Shown in pieces: positions 42,399-53,845 of a stretch of 64,000 nucleotides of DNA. Location of the stretch: assembly GCA_014529385.2 (NCBI GenBank), contig CM043944.1, positions 73,334,884 through 73,398,883 on the forward strand, written 5' to 3'. Source of the stretch: Adiantum capillus-veneris. Lineage: Eukaryota; Streptophyta; Polypodiopsida; Polypodiales; Pteridaceae. Positions within the stretch are counted from its first letter, which is position 1. Each line of letters opens with the position of its first letter. The notes under the pieces were generated by a model, which worked only from the letters and a program-made list of their open reading frames with translations, was not told where the DNA came from and ran no database searches. A program made the position numbers and the translations under genes.

Positions 42399-42421
42399 CA
42401 CTACAAAAGAAGGCCGATTCC
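42399..42421 (+). other. Possible CACTA-transposon terminus
   Basis: CACTACAAAAGAAGG is a typical start of EnSpm/CACTA terminal repeats, on the 3' side (minus sense) of the transposase remnant. No inverse partner TTTTGTAGTG was found to the right, so this may be chance or the right end may be lost. Confidence 0.35.
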
Positions 42422-42624
42422 AATATGATGATGGGACAAACAATGACATTCTCGACCTTGTACTGTTGGAATAAATAGAGAGGAACGTGGCTTGCAGACT
42501 CTATGTCAGTGAAGAATGCTCTCGTCATGTCGACAAGGTAGGCTTTTCTTTATGGCTCTTCGCTTTCATGTAAACATGTATAAGGTGTCAGTACAGCTGG
42601 TTGGGCGTTCCAACACCCCCTATA

Positions 42625-42862
42625 CCATCATTGTAAAACCATAACCATAACCTGATTGCCAAAACCATAACCATAACATGATTGCCATACCATCATTGCA
42701 AAGCCATAACCATAACCTAATTGCCAAACCATAATAACCATAACTTGTGTGCTATACCAAAACCATACCATGATTGCCATACCATAATTGCAAAACCATA
42801 ACCATAACCTGACTGCCATACCATAATCATAATCGTAAACAAAATGCAAAACCATAAATATA
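42625..42862. repeat. Minisatellite with CCATAACCATAACC units
   Basis: Degenerate tandem units such as AAAACCATAACCATAACCTG and ATTGCCATACCATAATTGC, alternating over about 240 bases. The Tyr/Gly/Met/Val frame across it is an artefact. Confidence 0.85.
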
Positions 42863-43039
42863 AGCGTGAAATTATACACGTATACAATGGATGAGCACAA
42901 CTATATCAAGAAGATCACAGCTTCAAAAAAAACATATATGGAGGATGTCCCCCTCATGGTAATGCCGACAAAAAAACAAAGCTGCAACACAAGTCATTAT
43001 ATCTATCCAGTGTTGTAGACTAATTAAAAGAGTTTTGCA

Positions 43040-45237
43040 AAAGAGTTCCTATAAAAAATCAGTAGTCAATCTCTCATCTTCTATGAGAGCTGATGCACCA
43101 AAGATGTCTATCTCAATCTGTACTTCTGCATCTTTGTCATTAAACTCCACTTATTTGTCACTCTCTGCATCAACTTGCGCATTTGAAAGCTCATTTCTAG
43201 GGTCAGGCATCTGCTCACCACTGACCTCCAGCTCAAAATCCTCACTTACATCATCCATCGGCCGTGCACTTTGTTCATGAAGCTCTTTGACCTCAACTTC
43301 CAATCCTTCATACAGTTGCTTGCTCCGTTGAGCAACTTGAACAACATAGAGCCATCGTGGTTTGAACATATATTTTTCATCATTTTCTCTCGATAGTGGA
43401 TCTATTGTGAACATAACTTGTTCACAATGCTGCGGAAGTATGAATGTATCCTGTACATCTGTCCACATCCGCCTAGAGTTCACTTGAATCAGTCCACTCT
43501 TATCTTTGCACATAGTTGCATTAAGGCCGCTGCTAATAACTTTGAACCACTTGACATCAAAGATAAAAATATCAAACTTCCTAAAGCTAATCTTTGAGAT
43601 GTCTTGGATGTAGCCAAAGTATTCAAGTTGGCTAGTGTCTGTGTTCTCATCCCTTGCACTACTCCTACTTTCTTGGACGAAGCTTTCCCTAATGCCATTG
43701 TCGAAGGTGATCCTTTGTTCGCCTATTTGTTGCAGTCTAAACTATCTTCCATGCGACCACAAAGCTCCATATTTGTGATACTGCAACCACAAAATTGAAA
43801 CAAACTTAAAATTACTAAAGTAATGTGATCATGTGGACCTACAAAAGGAAGATTGCATGCCAATCGCAACCCCTTGGCATCTCCTCTTCCTCTTTAGTAA
43901 TCAACACTCCATTCCTCTTTGCCTCTGAGAATGTTGTATCTAGCCATCGCCGAGTGGGAAAGTCATGCAATTCTGAAGATGATCTGGAAAAGGAAGATTT
44001 CTAGTGGCACAATTGTGCTTAAATCGCAAGCGGTCTGTCAAGCGTTGTTGCTTTTCCCCTTTGTACCTCTCTAGCCACTTTTGCATGATGTAAGAGTTGA
44101 GAAGGAAAAATCTCATAAACTTTTCTCGCATTGTGATATCCATCTTCCTAATGATGCTTTGTCCCTACGGCTCGCCCCCTATCACCTTGACGTTGACCTC
44201 ACCCTCAGGGCGAGCCCTTTGACGAATGAACCCCTTTAAAGTCTTCACGAATCTCTCCAAGAAGAACATCTACCTATTATGGACTACCCCAGCAATTGCA
44301 ACTTCATCGATCACATGCACAAGTAGATACATTTGGATGGTAGGAATGTTTGCTGGAAAGTACTTCTCCACTATACACACTATTTCAATAGCATTCAAGT
44401 GCGTTGCATCTATGGTGTCTTTTCTTATCTCTTTTGCAATGATCCAACGTACCAACTCACTGATTTTATAGATTGTTCTTCTACTGTCATCTGTCAAGAA
44501 ATCTTTTATGTAAATTGGTAAGATAAATTGTAAAAATTTGTACCAATTGTGTGATTTAAGACCACTAAGATTGTTATCTCTAGTAAAAGCCGTTTTCAAA
44601 CAGTGGGACATGTTAACCACATCGATCCTTGTCCACAAGATTTGGAACTCTGCTATAAGTGGTACCAGATAGACGTCCATGTTCTTTGCTTTGTACTTTC
44701 CTGGGACAATCGGTGACAATAATAAACGGCCCTTCTTGATAGCTAGCCATGGTGGAGGATTATAATTAACCAAGCAAATAGGCCATGTGCTCCATAATCC
44801 AAATGGGTTTACTGTCAGACCAAAATGGATACATTGAGGCTCATCATTAAATGTAGGCCATCTTTCCTCTATGTGCTTCCATGCACGAGAGTCGGCAAGT
44901 ACCCGCATCACATCATCTGTCGATCTAGTGTTTGAGTGCCATGTCATTAAAGCGGCCATAGACTTGCATCTAAACATGCTCTATATTCTTGGAATGATAG
45001 GAAAGCGTTGAAGGACCTTTGCAGGGATAACTTTTCCTCGTGTGTCTTCTCTATATATGTGTGCTCCACAATTGGAACACTGTTCTAAATTTGCATATTC
45101 ATTGCGAAAGAGTATACAATCATTAGGGCATGCATGCATTTTGTGACAATACAAGCCCAAGTTAGTAAGAAGCTTTTTAGCGGCTGGACGGGTAGGGGGC
45201 ATGTGATTGCCTTCCGACAAGATTTTCTCATTGAGAA
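43040..45237 (-). pseudogene. CACTA (EnSpm) transposase remnant, tnp2 type
   Basis: Minus strand. The start reads SEGNHMPPTRPAAKKLLTNL and HACPNDCILFRNEY with CSNCG (tnp2 zinc region), PIIPRI, a TAG (44,983-44,981), then FRCKSMAALMTWHSNTRSTD, NPFGLWSTWPICLVNYNPPP, IVPGKYKAKNMDVYLVPLI (Transposase_21). Then HNR, a TAG at 44,272-44,270 where a Trp is expected, MFFLERFVKTLKGFIRQRAR (DUF4218-like), and a DUF4216-like QVNSRRMWTDVQDTFILPQH with QVMFTIDP near 43,400. Frame mostly kept, with stops and a few shifts. It would have encoded the main transposase; now dead. Confidence 0.85.
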
Positions 45238-46032
45238 ACCTGTCATTACATCAACAAGTGAACAAAATAATCATATTATTGAATTGTAAATTGGACTAAC
45301 CCTTGCAAGTAGATATTTCGTCAAGATGTCGAAAGAACTATTTGTTGTGAAAGTGCAAGAGCTATTAGTCCTTATCAACTCAACATTACACACCCATCCC
45401 ATGTCTAAGTATCACCACCCCATGTTAGAGATATTCGCTTTTGTGGTATGCCATCAACTTGGAATGGATGCAAAGAAGGATTTGGAAAATATCCAGAAAG
45501 ACTTCACACATTGGCAAAAAAAACATGCCTTGTATTTGTTGAAGGTTGTTTCGGAAATTTCTCGATTTACATATGAGTTGTGCTCGAGACACATGAAGAA
45601 GCGGAGATTTGGGCTATGTTGTTTTATATGCAGCATCAGCTGTCATGCATGGATATTCGCTTCAAGAATGTAGTATACGACTTCAAATTCAAAGCTCATG
45701 CAGACAGAAAGTAAGTGAAGACTCATGCAACGGTTTGGTTGGAGTACTCAATACATCAAAACATTTTTCAAAAGTTTGTTACCCTGTTCGAGGTCATATT
45801 TTCTTAGTTGTCAATCAATTTTATCAACTATCAGTTATATTTTGTCAAAGGCTTTGTTTTTAGCCTATCAATTATCAATCACAGCCATGTCAAAATTTGT
45901 ACGGAATATAGACACTGCCATCCATAAATGGTAAGACCTCCCAATTTTTGTCAATTATCAGCCAGTTTTTACCACTTCTCATGAGGTTACTAGGTACACC
46001 TAAACCTAAGGTTTGAGAGTGAACCAAAAACT

Positions 46033-46033
<1 letters not shown>
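45238..46033. other. Spacer beyond the CACTA transposase
   Basis: Short frames on both strands; none resembles a known protein. May include the 5' part or an intron of the CACTA gene. Confidence 0.35.

Positions 46034-46069
<36 letters not shown>
46034..46069. repeat. (CA)n microsatellite
   Basis: About 18 CA units. Confidence 0.95.
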
Positions 46070-46070
<1 letters not shown>

Positions 46071-46260
46071 TTATTGGTAGCTAATTTTTTGACCTACACC
46101 CTATCTGTTCAAGGGGGGGTTTATTATCATAGCACCAGGTTAAGGATACACCAGAAATCCTTGGTTGTGCTAGAACCTAAAACTCACGATTACCGAGTAT
46201 ACCAAAAACTTGAGGTATCATGAGAGTGGTCTGTCCAGTTCGAGCTTGGGAGGGGGGGAT

Positions 46261-46530
46261 TGTTGGGTTTCCAAGCCCGTGGGAACATCTTCCCCGCCAT
46301 GCAGTTAAAACCACTAGGGGTTGCATGGCATGGCCACCTTTTATATTGTAAGCTTTTTTAAACAAAGAAATGCAAGAAGCATAGTGTTTAATCCTATGTC
46401 GACCATCTCTGCTCTGCTCTGCTCTGCTCTCTCTCTCTCTCTCTATCTATCTCGCTAGCTTGTTCTGTTGCGCTCCCTCCTTGCCATGGTTCCTCACCGG
46501 CATCACTTGCCATAGCATTGATTCTTAACA
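46261..46530 (+). repeat. Copia-type 3' or solo LTR with polypurine tract
   Basis: 270 bp, TGTTGGGTTTCCAAGC...GATTCTTAACA, preceded immediately by the purine-rich GGGAGGGGGGGAT (46,248-46,260). TATA-like TTTTATATTG near 46,340 and a CT-rich tract at 46,415-46,450 in sense orientation. No internal coding region remains to the left. Confidence 0.55.
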
Positions 46531-46539
46531 GTGTGGAGA

Positions 46540-49420
46540 CTCTAGAGAAGATCGGACCAGCTGGCCGATGATTGAGACAACTGAAGACGAAAAGCTGATG
46601 AAAGCTGTATCAACAGGCTGATGCAAGCCGTGATAAAAAAAGACAGGGCAAAGGAATGGCCATGTGCCACATGGATTGACGTGCTGCCAGATTTTTGAAT
46701 CTGTCTCTATATCACTAACGAAGTATCCCGCAATAAATGCATTCCAAGAGGCGACAGTTCTCCTCAAGCATTTCTTGTGCTTTTCTCAAGTGCACCGCAT
46801 TTGGCATACATATCGACCAAGACACTGCCCAACATGACACCTTTTTTTAATAGTCTCTGAATAACAATATAACTATGAATTTTTGTGCCCATATCAATAT
46901 CTTGCGTAGAGTCACATGCCTTCAAAATGCATGCATAGGTGATTGCATCTGCTGAAAATAGACCAGAGCTCTCTCTTGTGGCAAATCCAACAATCAGTGC
47001 ATTCCAAGAGTCCACACTTCGAATAGAAAGCCGAAAAAAGCCTAGAGAATTCTCGCCTTGCTTCTGTTGTGCATATCCCATGACTAGTGCATTCCAATGC
47101 TACTTTTTGCAAACAGAATCTGGAGAGAGGCCCTCGCTTAGCATCTGCTTAAAATAGACTAGAGCTTTCTGGCCCTGGGAAAATCTTGCAATCGGTGTAT
47201 TCCAAGAGTCCACACTCCGAATAGGAAGCTGAGCACTTTCATAGAGCCACATGCCTTCCAATATGTAAGCATAGCCTTCACGATGAAAGTATGCGTGACT
47301 GAATTTGGAGAGATATACTTTCTTTGCATCCAATGGAAACAATGTAGAACTTTTTGGCCTTGCTCTTGTTGTGCACATCCCGCAATCAGTGCATTCCAAG
47401 AGGCGACATTCTGGAAAGGAAGCTCCTCAAAGCACTTTATGTGCTTTATCAAGTGCACTACATTTGGTATACATATTGATGAAGGCATTGCCAAGCATCT
47501 TTTTCAATAACAACCCTTGATTAAGAATATCAGCCTAAATTTTTGTGCCCATATCAGCATATTGAGTAGAGCTATATGCCTTCAAGATGCATGTTTAAAT
47601 GATTGCATTCGCTAAAAATAGATGCATATTGCGTAGAGCCATATGCCTTCAAGATGCATGCGTAGGTGATTGCATCTGCTGACAATAGGCTAGAGCTTTC
47701 TCATGTGGGGCAAATCTTGTAGTCGGTGCATTCCAAGAGTCTACACTCTAAATAGGAAGTTGAGAACATCCTAGAGCTTTTTGGGCCTGCTCCTATTGTG
47801 CGTATCCCGCGACCAATGCATATTCCAATGCTTTGCATCTGTTGAAAACAACCTTGACCTTTCTAGCCCTACTCTTGTTGCGCACATCCTGCAATCAGTG
47901 CATTCCAAGAGGCGATGTTCCAAAGAGGGAGCTCCTTTGTGCTTTCTCAAGCGCATCGAATAGGAAGCTAAAAACAATGTAGAGCTTTCTCGCCCTACTC
48001 TTGTTGTGCGTATCCTGCGACTACTGCATTTTGATGATTTGCATTTGCTAAATATAACATAGACGTTCTAGCCATGGTCTCGTTACACACATCCCGCGAT
48101 CGGTGCATTCCAAGAGGCGTCATTTTTGACAGGAACACCTTGTGATATGTGCACCACATTTGGCATACATATCGACCAAGGCATTGCCGAGCATGGCATC
48201 TTTTTTCATCAACAACCCCTGACAAACAATATCAGGCTGGATTTTTGTGCCCATATCAGCATCTTGTGTTGCCTCTGACTAACAATATAATTATGGATTT
48301 TTTTGGCCATATCAGTATCTTGCATAGAGCCACATGCATTGAAGATGCATATGTAGGTGATTGCATTTGGAGAGAGGCCCTCGCTTTGCATCTGCTATAG
48401 CGCATTCCAAGAGTCGACACTCTGGACAGGAAGCTCCTCGAGCACTTGTGTAGAGCCACATGGCTTCAAGATGTAGGCATAACCTTCAGGACAAAAGTAT
48501 GGGTGGCTGAATTCGGAGAGATACACTTGCTTTGCATGCGATGGAAATGGTATAAATCTTTTTGGCATCGCTCTTGTTGCACACATCCCACAATCTTTGC
48601 ATTCCAAGAGATGACATTCCGGATAAGAAGCTCCTCAAGCACTTTTTGTGCTTTCTCAAGCATTCCATATTTGGCATACTTATCGACTAAGGCAATGCCA
48701 AGCATGACATATGTTTTCAATAGCCTTTGACTAACAATAAAATTGTGCCCATATCAGCATCTTGCGTAGAGCCACATGCCTTCAAGATATATGCGTGGGT
48801 AATTGCATATGGAGAGAGGCCCTCACTTTGTATACATATCGTCGAACACAATGCCAAGCACGATATCTTTTTTCAACAGCCTCTGAATAACAATATGATT
48901 GTGATTTTTTGTGCCCATGTCAACATCTTGCGTAGAACCACATGCCTTCAAGATGCATGCATTTGAAGAGAGTCCTCGCTTCGCATCCCCCAAAAATAGA
49001 CTAGAGCTTTCTAGCCCTGCCATGTGGGGCAAATCTTGTAATTAGTACGTTCAAAGAGTCCACACTCCGGACAGGATGCTTGTCGATCACTTGCGTAGAG
49101 CCACATGCCTTCAAGACCTTAGTATAGGTGACTGAATTTGGGAAGATACATTTACTTTGCACCCACTGAAAACACCCTAGAGCTTTATCGCCCTGCTCTT
49201 GTTGCGCGCATTCCACAATTAGTGCATTCCAAGAGGCGACATTTCACACCACATTTGGAATACATATTGACCAAGATAGTGCCAAGCACGACATCTCACC
49301 TTGCTGAAAACAACCCATGTCAGCATCTTACATAGAGCCACATGTCTTCAAGATGCATGCGTAGGTGATTGCATCTGTGTTTCAAGAAATGCTGACGCAT
49401 CTTCTGATCTAAGCATGATG
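46540..49420 (-). pseudogene. Decayed PPR-protein array
   Basis: Minus-strand fragments of a plant P/L/S-type pentatricopeptide repeat protein in many frames: SWNALIVGFATRE, DAITYACILKACDSTQDIDM, GSVLVDMYAKCGALEKS, VASWNALIAGCAQQEQGQKV, VISWNAKIVGCVQQERCQKD, LGIALVDKYAKYGMLEKAQK. The codon block for the motif YACILKACGSTQDID recurs at least ten times (near 46,910, 47,250, 47,570, 47,640, 48,330, 48,450, 48,770, 48,930, 49,100 and 49,340). PPR proteins bind organellar RNA for editing or processing; with stops and shifts in nearly every repeat this array cannot. Repeats are truncated to different lengths, which suggests duplication before or during decay. Confidence 0.85.
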
Positions 49421-49995
49421 CACGTGCAGTGTGGGTGTGTAGAGTTTGCTTCGCGAATTCTTGGGTTGAAAACGAACAAAATATCGGACGACTACAACTG
49501 ATAGAAGTCATTGGCGACAATAACGATTGGTATAGAGGAGTCGCTGATTCGATGTTAAAAATAACGAATAATTTTTTACTTTCGCATTTCGAAATCTTCG
49601 ACAAGTGGATGCACCATGAGACAGAGATTTGAAAGTGCATGTATGCTAACGAAGTAAAGAGATTTGAATGTGCATGTATGCTAACGAAGTAAAAATTGAC
49701 TTAGTGGTCTGTTAGGTAATCAAGGTTTTTACCTTGATTATCTAAGATCGATTTAATGAAAGGAGCAACGCCAGCTATGCCATGTGGCCACATGTGATTG
49801 GCCTGCTAAATGAGGATGTGGAGAGAGAGAGAGAGTGAACAAAGCAATGGTTTTTAAAAAAAGAGATCGAAAAGCGGGCAGCCAGCACCTGTTATAGCAA
49901 GCAAAATCAAGAAGGCAGAGAAAGATAATAAACCTTTCATATAGAACGGGACAAATAGGGATTCAGATCTGCTCACGCGATACTCGACGCGGGCG
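49421..49995 (+). promoter_or_regulatory. Upstream region of ATP synthase subunit g gene
   Basis: Contains a duplicated GAAAGTGCATGTATGCTAAC / GAATGTGCATGTATGCTAAC (about 49,632 and 49,667) and a short GA run (49,819-49,834). A TATA-like TTCATATAGAA lies at about 49,936-49,946, 50-60 bases before the ATG. Promoter identity is inferred from position only. Confidence 0.35.
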
Positions 49996-50177
49996 ATGGG
50001 CTCCTACCTGAAGCAGCTTAGCAGCAAAGCGAGCACGACGTCGCAGTTTGCTTACAAGCATGGATCTGCCTACTACAAGAGTTTGCTCGAGAACAACAAG
50101 CAGTATATCGCCCCTGAACCCACAGTTCAGAAATGCCAGGAGCTTTCTAAACAGCTCTTCTACACTCGCCTAGCCAG
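49996..50177 (+). CDS. Mitochondrial ATP synthase subunit g, exon 1
   Basis: Codes for 60 residues from MGSYLKQLSSKAST to QLFYTRLA, then the first two bases (AG) of the next codon before the donor AG|GTACTT. The segments FAYKHGSAYYKSLLENNKQY and KCQELSKQLFYTRLA match, from memory, the N-terminal half of plant mitochondrial F1Fo ATP synthase subunit g, a small membrane-sector protein that helps complex V dimerise. The family is about 120 aa, and the missing half should start IPGRYE and end with the single membrane helix. No such sequence was recognised in the remaining 13.8 kb. Either the intron is very long or the gene is broken. Confidence 0.85.
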
Positions 50178-51700
50178 GTACTTCAGTTTCTGATTTCCGA
50201 CACCTCCTTGCTCTTGTCTTTATGCGCAAGCGCGCAACCCTAGCTGTATCGAATAGCCGTTCCCGGTTTCATGCTCTTGATTTTATAAAGTTGTCTTTGG
50301 AGTTACAATGTAGTCATTTTGGTAACAGAGACCTGGCAGTATCGGTTCAACGTAAAGGACATGCACAGAGCTGGCTTGTGGTCTAGCTCTAAAAGAATAG
50401 ATGTCTCACATTGGATTAAGTGATGAACCATTAGATTGGCAAGCTGACAAAAACTAGGTGAAGGTTGTTAGCTAGGCAAGTAGTTGTGAGTGTTTGGGTA
50501 ACTGAAGTTGAAACTATTGCTTGAGACTTTGTTGAAATTGGGCCATTTTTTGACAAGGCAACTTCTTTTGTTGTTTTGGTTTTTGTTGTTGGAGTTTCGG
50601 GCATCACCAGATGGTTGTACTTTACCTGCATTTCATGTGTAGGGCTAGTTTCTCTCTACACATGCATTCTAGCGTATTTTGTCCCTTATATGTCATGTTA
50701 AACCATTTACTGATGACATGACAGTACCTTAATTTATATTAGATCTCATATTACTTTCCTCTCAGGAAATTAAGAAAGAGGCCATTTGGTCCAACTAGCT
50801 GGCCAGGGTGTCCTCTTCAGAAAGAGGTCAGTTGGTCCGACTAACTAGCCAGTTCTGAGGTGGGTTCTAGAGCTGCATCTGAGTGAGGTTCACAGTTCTG
50901 GGCATTTAGCCCTCCTAGGTCTAATGTGCAATTACGTGGTTGAACTGATGTGTGGTGTTGAACTGCACATGTGCTGAGTGCTGTAAAACACCCTGAATCA
51001 AGTTTGAAGTGATTGCACAATGTTGCATAGAGAAGAGAGTCAGAGTGTGGAGTTCATTTAAACTTTAAATAGAAGAAAGTTGGGGTACATCATGGGAGGC
51101 AGGTCATAGGTCACAGCTATGAGAGTTGTACCGGATTCTTTGTAAGGAACTTAAAAGTTAAGGTAAGTGCCGTAGTAGTAGGGCTAAAGTATGGAACCTC
51201 ATATGGGTCCCTTTTTTAAACTTCTTGAATGCTTGATGGCTCTGGTTTCTTTTTTAATCACAAACGGGCTTGTAGCCAAGAGATTCTGACTAGGCTAGGA
51301 GAGCTTTATATCCTATGAAGGCATGTATTCATGGTCTACAGAACAAAAAGCTAGATTAGATAGACAAAATTTATGATACAAAATAGGTTGCATCGTAAAG
51401 ACAACCACATGACTTGCTTGTTTGTCGCACTTGGCCTCATCTAGAACTATCTAGTGCACATTTTTTGCTGTGAGCAAGTTGGTTTGTAGGAGCACATTAG
51501 CAATCCACAATGTTCCACATGAGGTAAATATATTGTCTCTCCCATAGGTGAAAGACTTTGTGCACATCCGCAAGTTCCCCAGTTGTATTCTTCTCGCGTC
51601 GGAACTTCTTCTGGAACCTCCAATACGTTGTTCTCCAATTGATTGCCTCAGCTTGGGTTCGCTTATGGCACTCAAAGCTGTTGCTCTTGCCCTCCGTTCG
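50178..51700. other. Probable intron 1 of ATP synthase subunit g
   Basis: No coding motif. Short imperfect duplication of AAGAGG(C/T)CA(T/G)TTGGTCC(A/G)ACTA near 50,773 and 50,823. Otherwise unremarkable. Confidence 0.45.
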
Positions 51701-52116
51701 TGTCACGTGCGCATACATGACGCGGACAAGCTTCTGTCAAAGTGCTACCTTCTTTAGTTACGAAAGCCTAGGGATTTAGTCAAGCACCTTTGTGAGCCTC
51801 TAGAAGGATGTGCATGATCAAGCAAATTATTAGAGTGCATACCCTCGTGCACAAGTGTATTCATGAAGTCACTTAGGCATGTGAAGAGTCACGTAGGTAA
51901 TTTTTAGTATAAAAACACCTATAACTAGGAATCTTGGGATTCTAGAAGACCCAAGAGTTTAATCAGTATGAGTGGCCTTGGGCCCTCATTCTCAATAAGC
52001 GAGGACAAGTCAGTAGTAGCAATTCAAGTCAGCACAGTCAAAGTAGCAGAAGGGGCAGCGTTTGGCTCTTCTTCAAGCGTTAGCAAGGAGGGGCTGCATT
52101 TTTCCCAAAGGCTGCG
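51701..52116 (+). repeat. Older gypsy-type LTR, left part, interrupted by element 1
   Basis: Starts TGTCACGTGCGCATACATGA, with GCGGACAAGC, CACCTTTGTGAGCCTCTAG and a TATA box AGTATAAAAAC (about 51,908). It resumes at 58,092 after gypsy element 1 and appears to end near 58,325, where TGGCAACAGAGC could be a mutated primer site. Confidence 0.6.
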
Positions 52117-53347
52117 TGTCACGTGACACATCCCAACCCTATGTGTCCGTGGACAAGCTACACCACAGCAGGGTTCAGTCAGTTCAGTCAAGTCTAGATT
52201 AGCAATGATCTGGCACTTTTGTGAGTCTATTCGTAGACCGTGCATGCCCAGTCACTTAGCATAGATGCATATCCTCCGGTTGCACACAGCATGATCATCG
52301 GAATTCCCATCAGAATCCATTAGCATCAGTTAGGGGAATTTTCCAGTGCATTTAGCTTATTTTCCTATTTATTGGGATTTTCACTTATTATTTTTAAGTG
52401 ACTTTCCAACAAAAGTAGGCATGGCAATTTTGCTAAGTTAATATATAAACAAACCCAAGTTAGCACTTTCTGGCAGAAGAGGCAGCAGGAGCTCCCCGCT
52501 CAACAGGCAACTTCTCAGCAGTACCCCCCCTCATGACCCCCTAGCGCCAACCTTCCCCCATCCTTGGCGTTTGTGCATCTTCACCAGTCCCTGGCGCTTC
52601 CCTTCCCTTGCAGAGATCGCCATCCCACAGTTTATGCTGTCGTTTTTCTTTCACCTCAGCGTTTTCTCAGTTTTCCACTAACGCTAGCTTCAGCAGCAGA
52701 TTCAGCGTTTTGCTTCATTGAATTCAGCAGAGCAGCATCAGGCACATCAGCGTTTTTGCTTTGCAGAGTCAGATCAGCCGGCGTTTTTGGCAAGAAAAGG
52801 ACAGCATCAGCGTTTTTGATATTCAGCCCAAACCAGCAGCAGAGACTCGCAGTTTTCAGCCTATGACTCCGCAATAGATCACCCCTAAGACGGTTGCAGA
52901 TGTTCCCCCATTTTCAGCCATAAAAACGCAGCCAAAACAGTCATTTTTAGCCACCGAAACAGTCCCGAAATTCAGCGAATAGAAGAACTCAGATTTCAGC
53001 CATCAAGTCGCCGTCGTCATCACCGTCGTCGTCGTCGGCATAGTCCCATTGCATCAGTCCATTGCATTCGCATTGTACACCTTTGTGCAATCAAAGTAGA
53101 CCACTCTCGCCGACGAGAGTGGGGCCTTAGGAGGAGGGGTTTACAACCTCTCGGGTGTCGTATCTCTTCTCTCTCCTTCTCTCAGTCTCATTCACTTGCA
53201 CGCACAATATCCACTCACTTTGTTCGTGATCATAGCACTCTCCATAAGACGGAAAGCTCTCTCTTTCCCTAAGAACCAAAAGGAACCTTGAGCAATAAAG
53301 ATCACTAATCTTGAGAAAATACAACATTCATTCCTCTGCACCTAACA
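52117..53347 (+). repeat. 5' LTR of gypsy element 1
   Basis: 1,231 bp. TATA-like TTAATATATAAAC near 52,438; CAGCGTTTT-rich middle; CT-rich tract at about 53,160-53,190 in sense orientation. The first 12 bases form a perfect palindrome containing CACGTG. Confidence 0.93.
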
Positions 53348-53348
53348 T

Positions 53349-53360
53349 TGGTATCAGAGC
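53349..53360 (+). other. tRNA-Met primer binding site of gypsy element 1
   Basis: TGGTATCAGAGC one base after the LTR. Confidence 0.95.
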
Positions 53361-53845
53361 TTTGGAAGTGTTCTGCATTACTCAAGGAAAGAACCACAAG
53401 AATTTTTTTTTGCTTGTTGCGATCGCACGAACCCAAGTTTACTTGGGCGTGGCGATTCCTAATTGTGTTTTGTTGAAGAGTGACAGGAATCCCAAGAAAG
53501 AAGGGCTTGTCCAGCCTCCCCTTGTGTCTCTTTTCACTCATTGAGAGCGGACTGTGCACTTAGCGGCCGGCCAATGGACGTGAGGTGGGAAAAAGCAACC
53601 TTGGTGTGAGTGCAAGGCCGCCAAGGGGTGCGCCCGCAGAAAAGGGTAGAACTCGGGTGAAGAGAAGATTCTTCTCCAACGCGATTTGCAAGCGAAAGAA
53701 AACCTCAAGAACCCCAAGAACCGAAGACCCTCAAGACTCAAGAACCTCAAGGACCCAAGATTCTCACGAATCAAGGACCTCAAGTACCTCAAGACCCTCA
53801 AGTACCCAAGTTCCTTGCGAGCTTAAGACCCCAAGATCATAGTGC
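53361..53845 (+). repeat. Leader of gypsy element 1 with CAAGAACC/CTCAAG repeats
   Basis: Non-coding leader between primer site and gag ATG. From about 53,700 to 53,840 it consists of short CAAGAACC- and CTCAAGNAC-type repeats. The same arrangement is in element 2; a related CTCAAGACC cluster lies at about 59,840-59,875. Confidence 0.75.

Noticed and set aside
42625-42862. Regularly spaced repeats considered as a CRISPR array
   Set aside because: Units are degenerate with no unique spacers, in a eukaryotic context; it is a minisatellite.
42628-42900. Tyr/Gly/Met/Val-rich minus frame that looks like a repeat protein
   Set aside because: Translation of the CCATAACC minisatellite.
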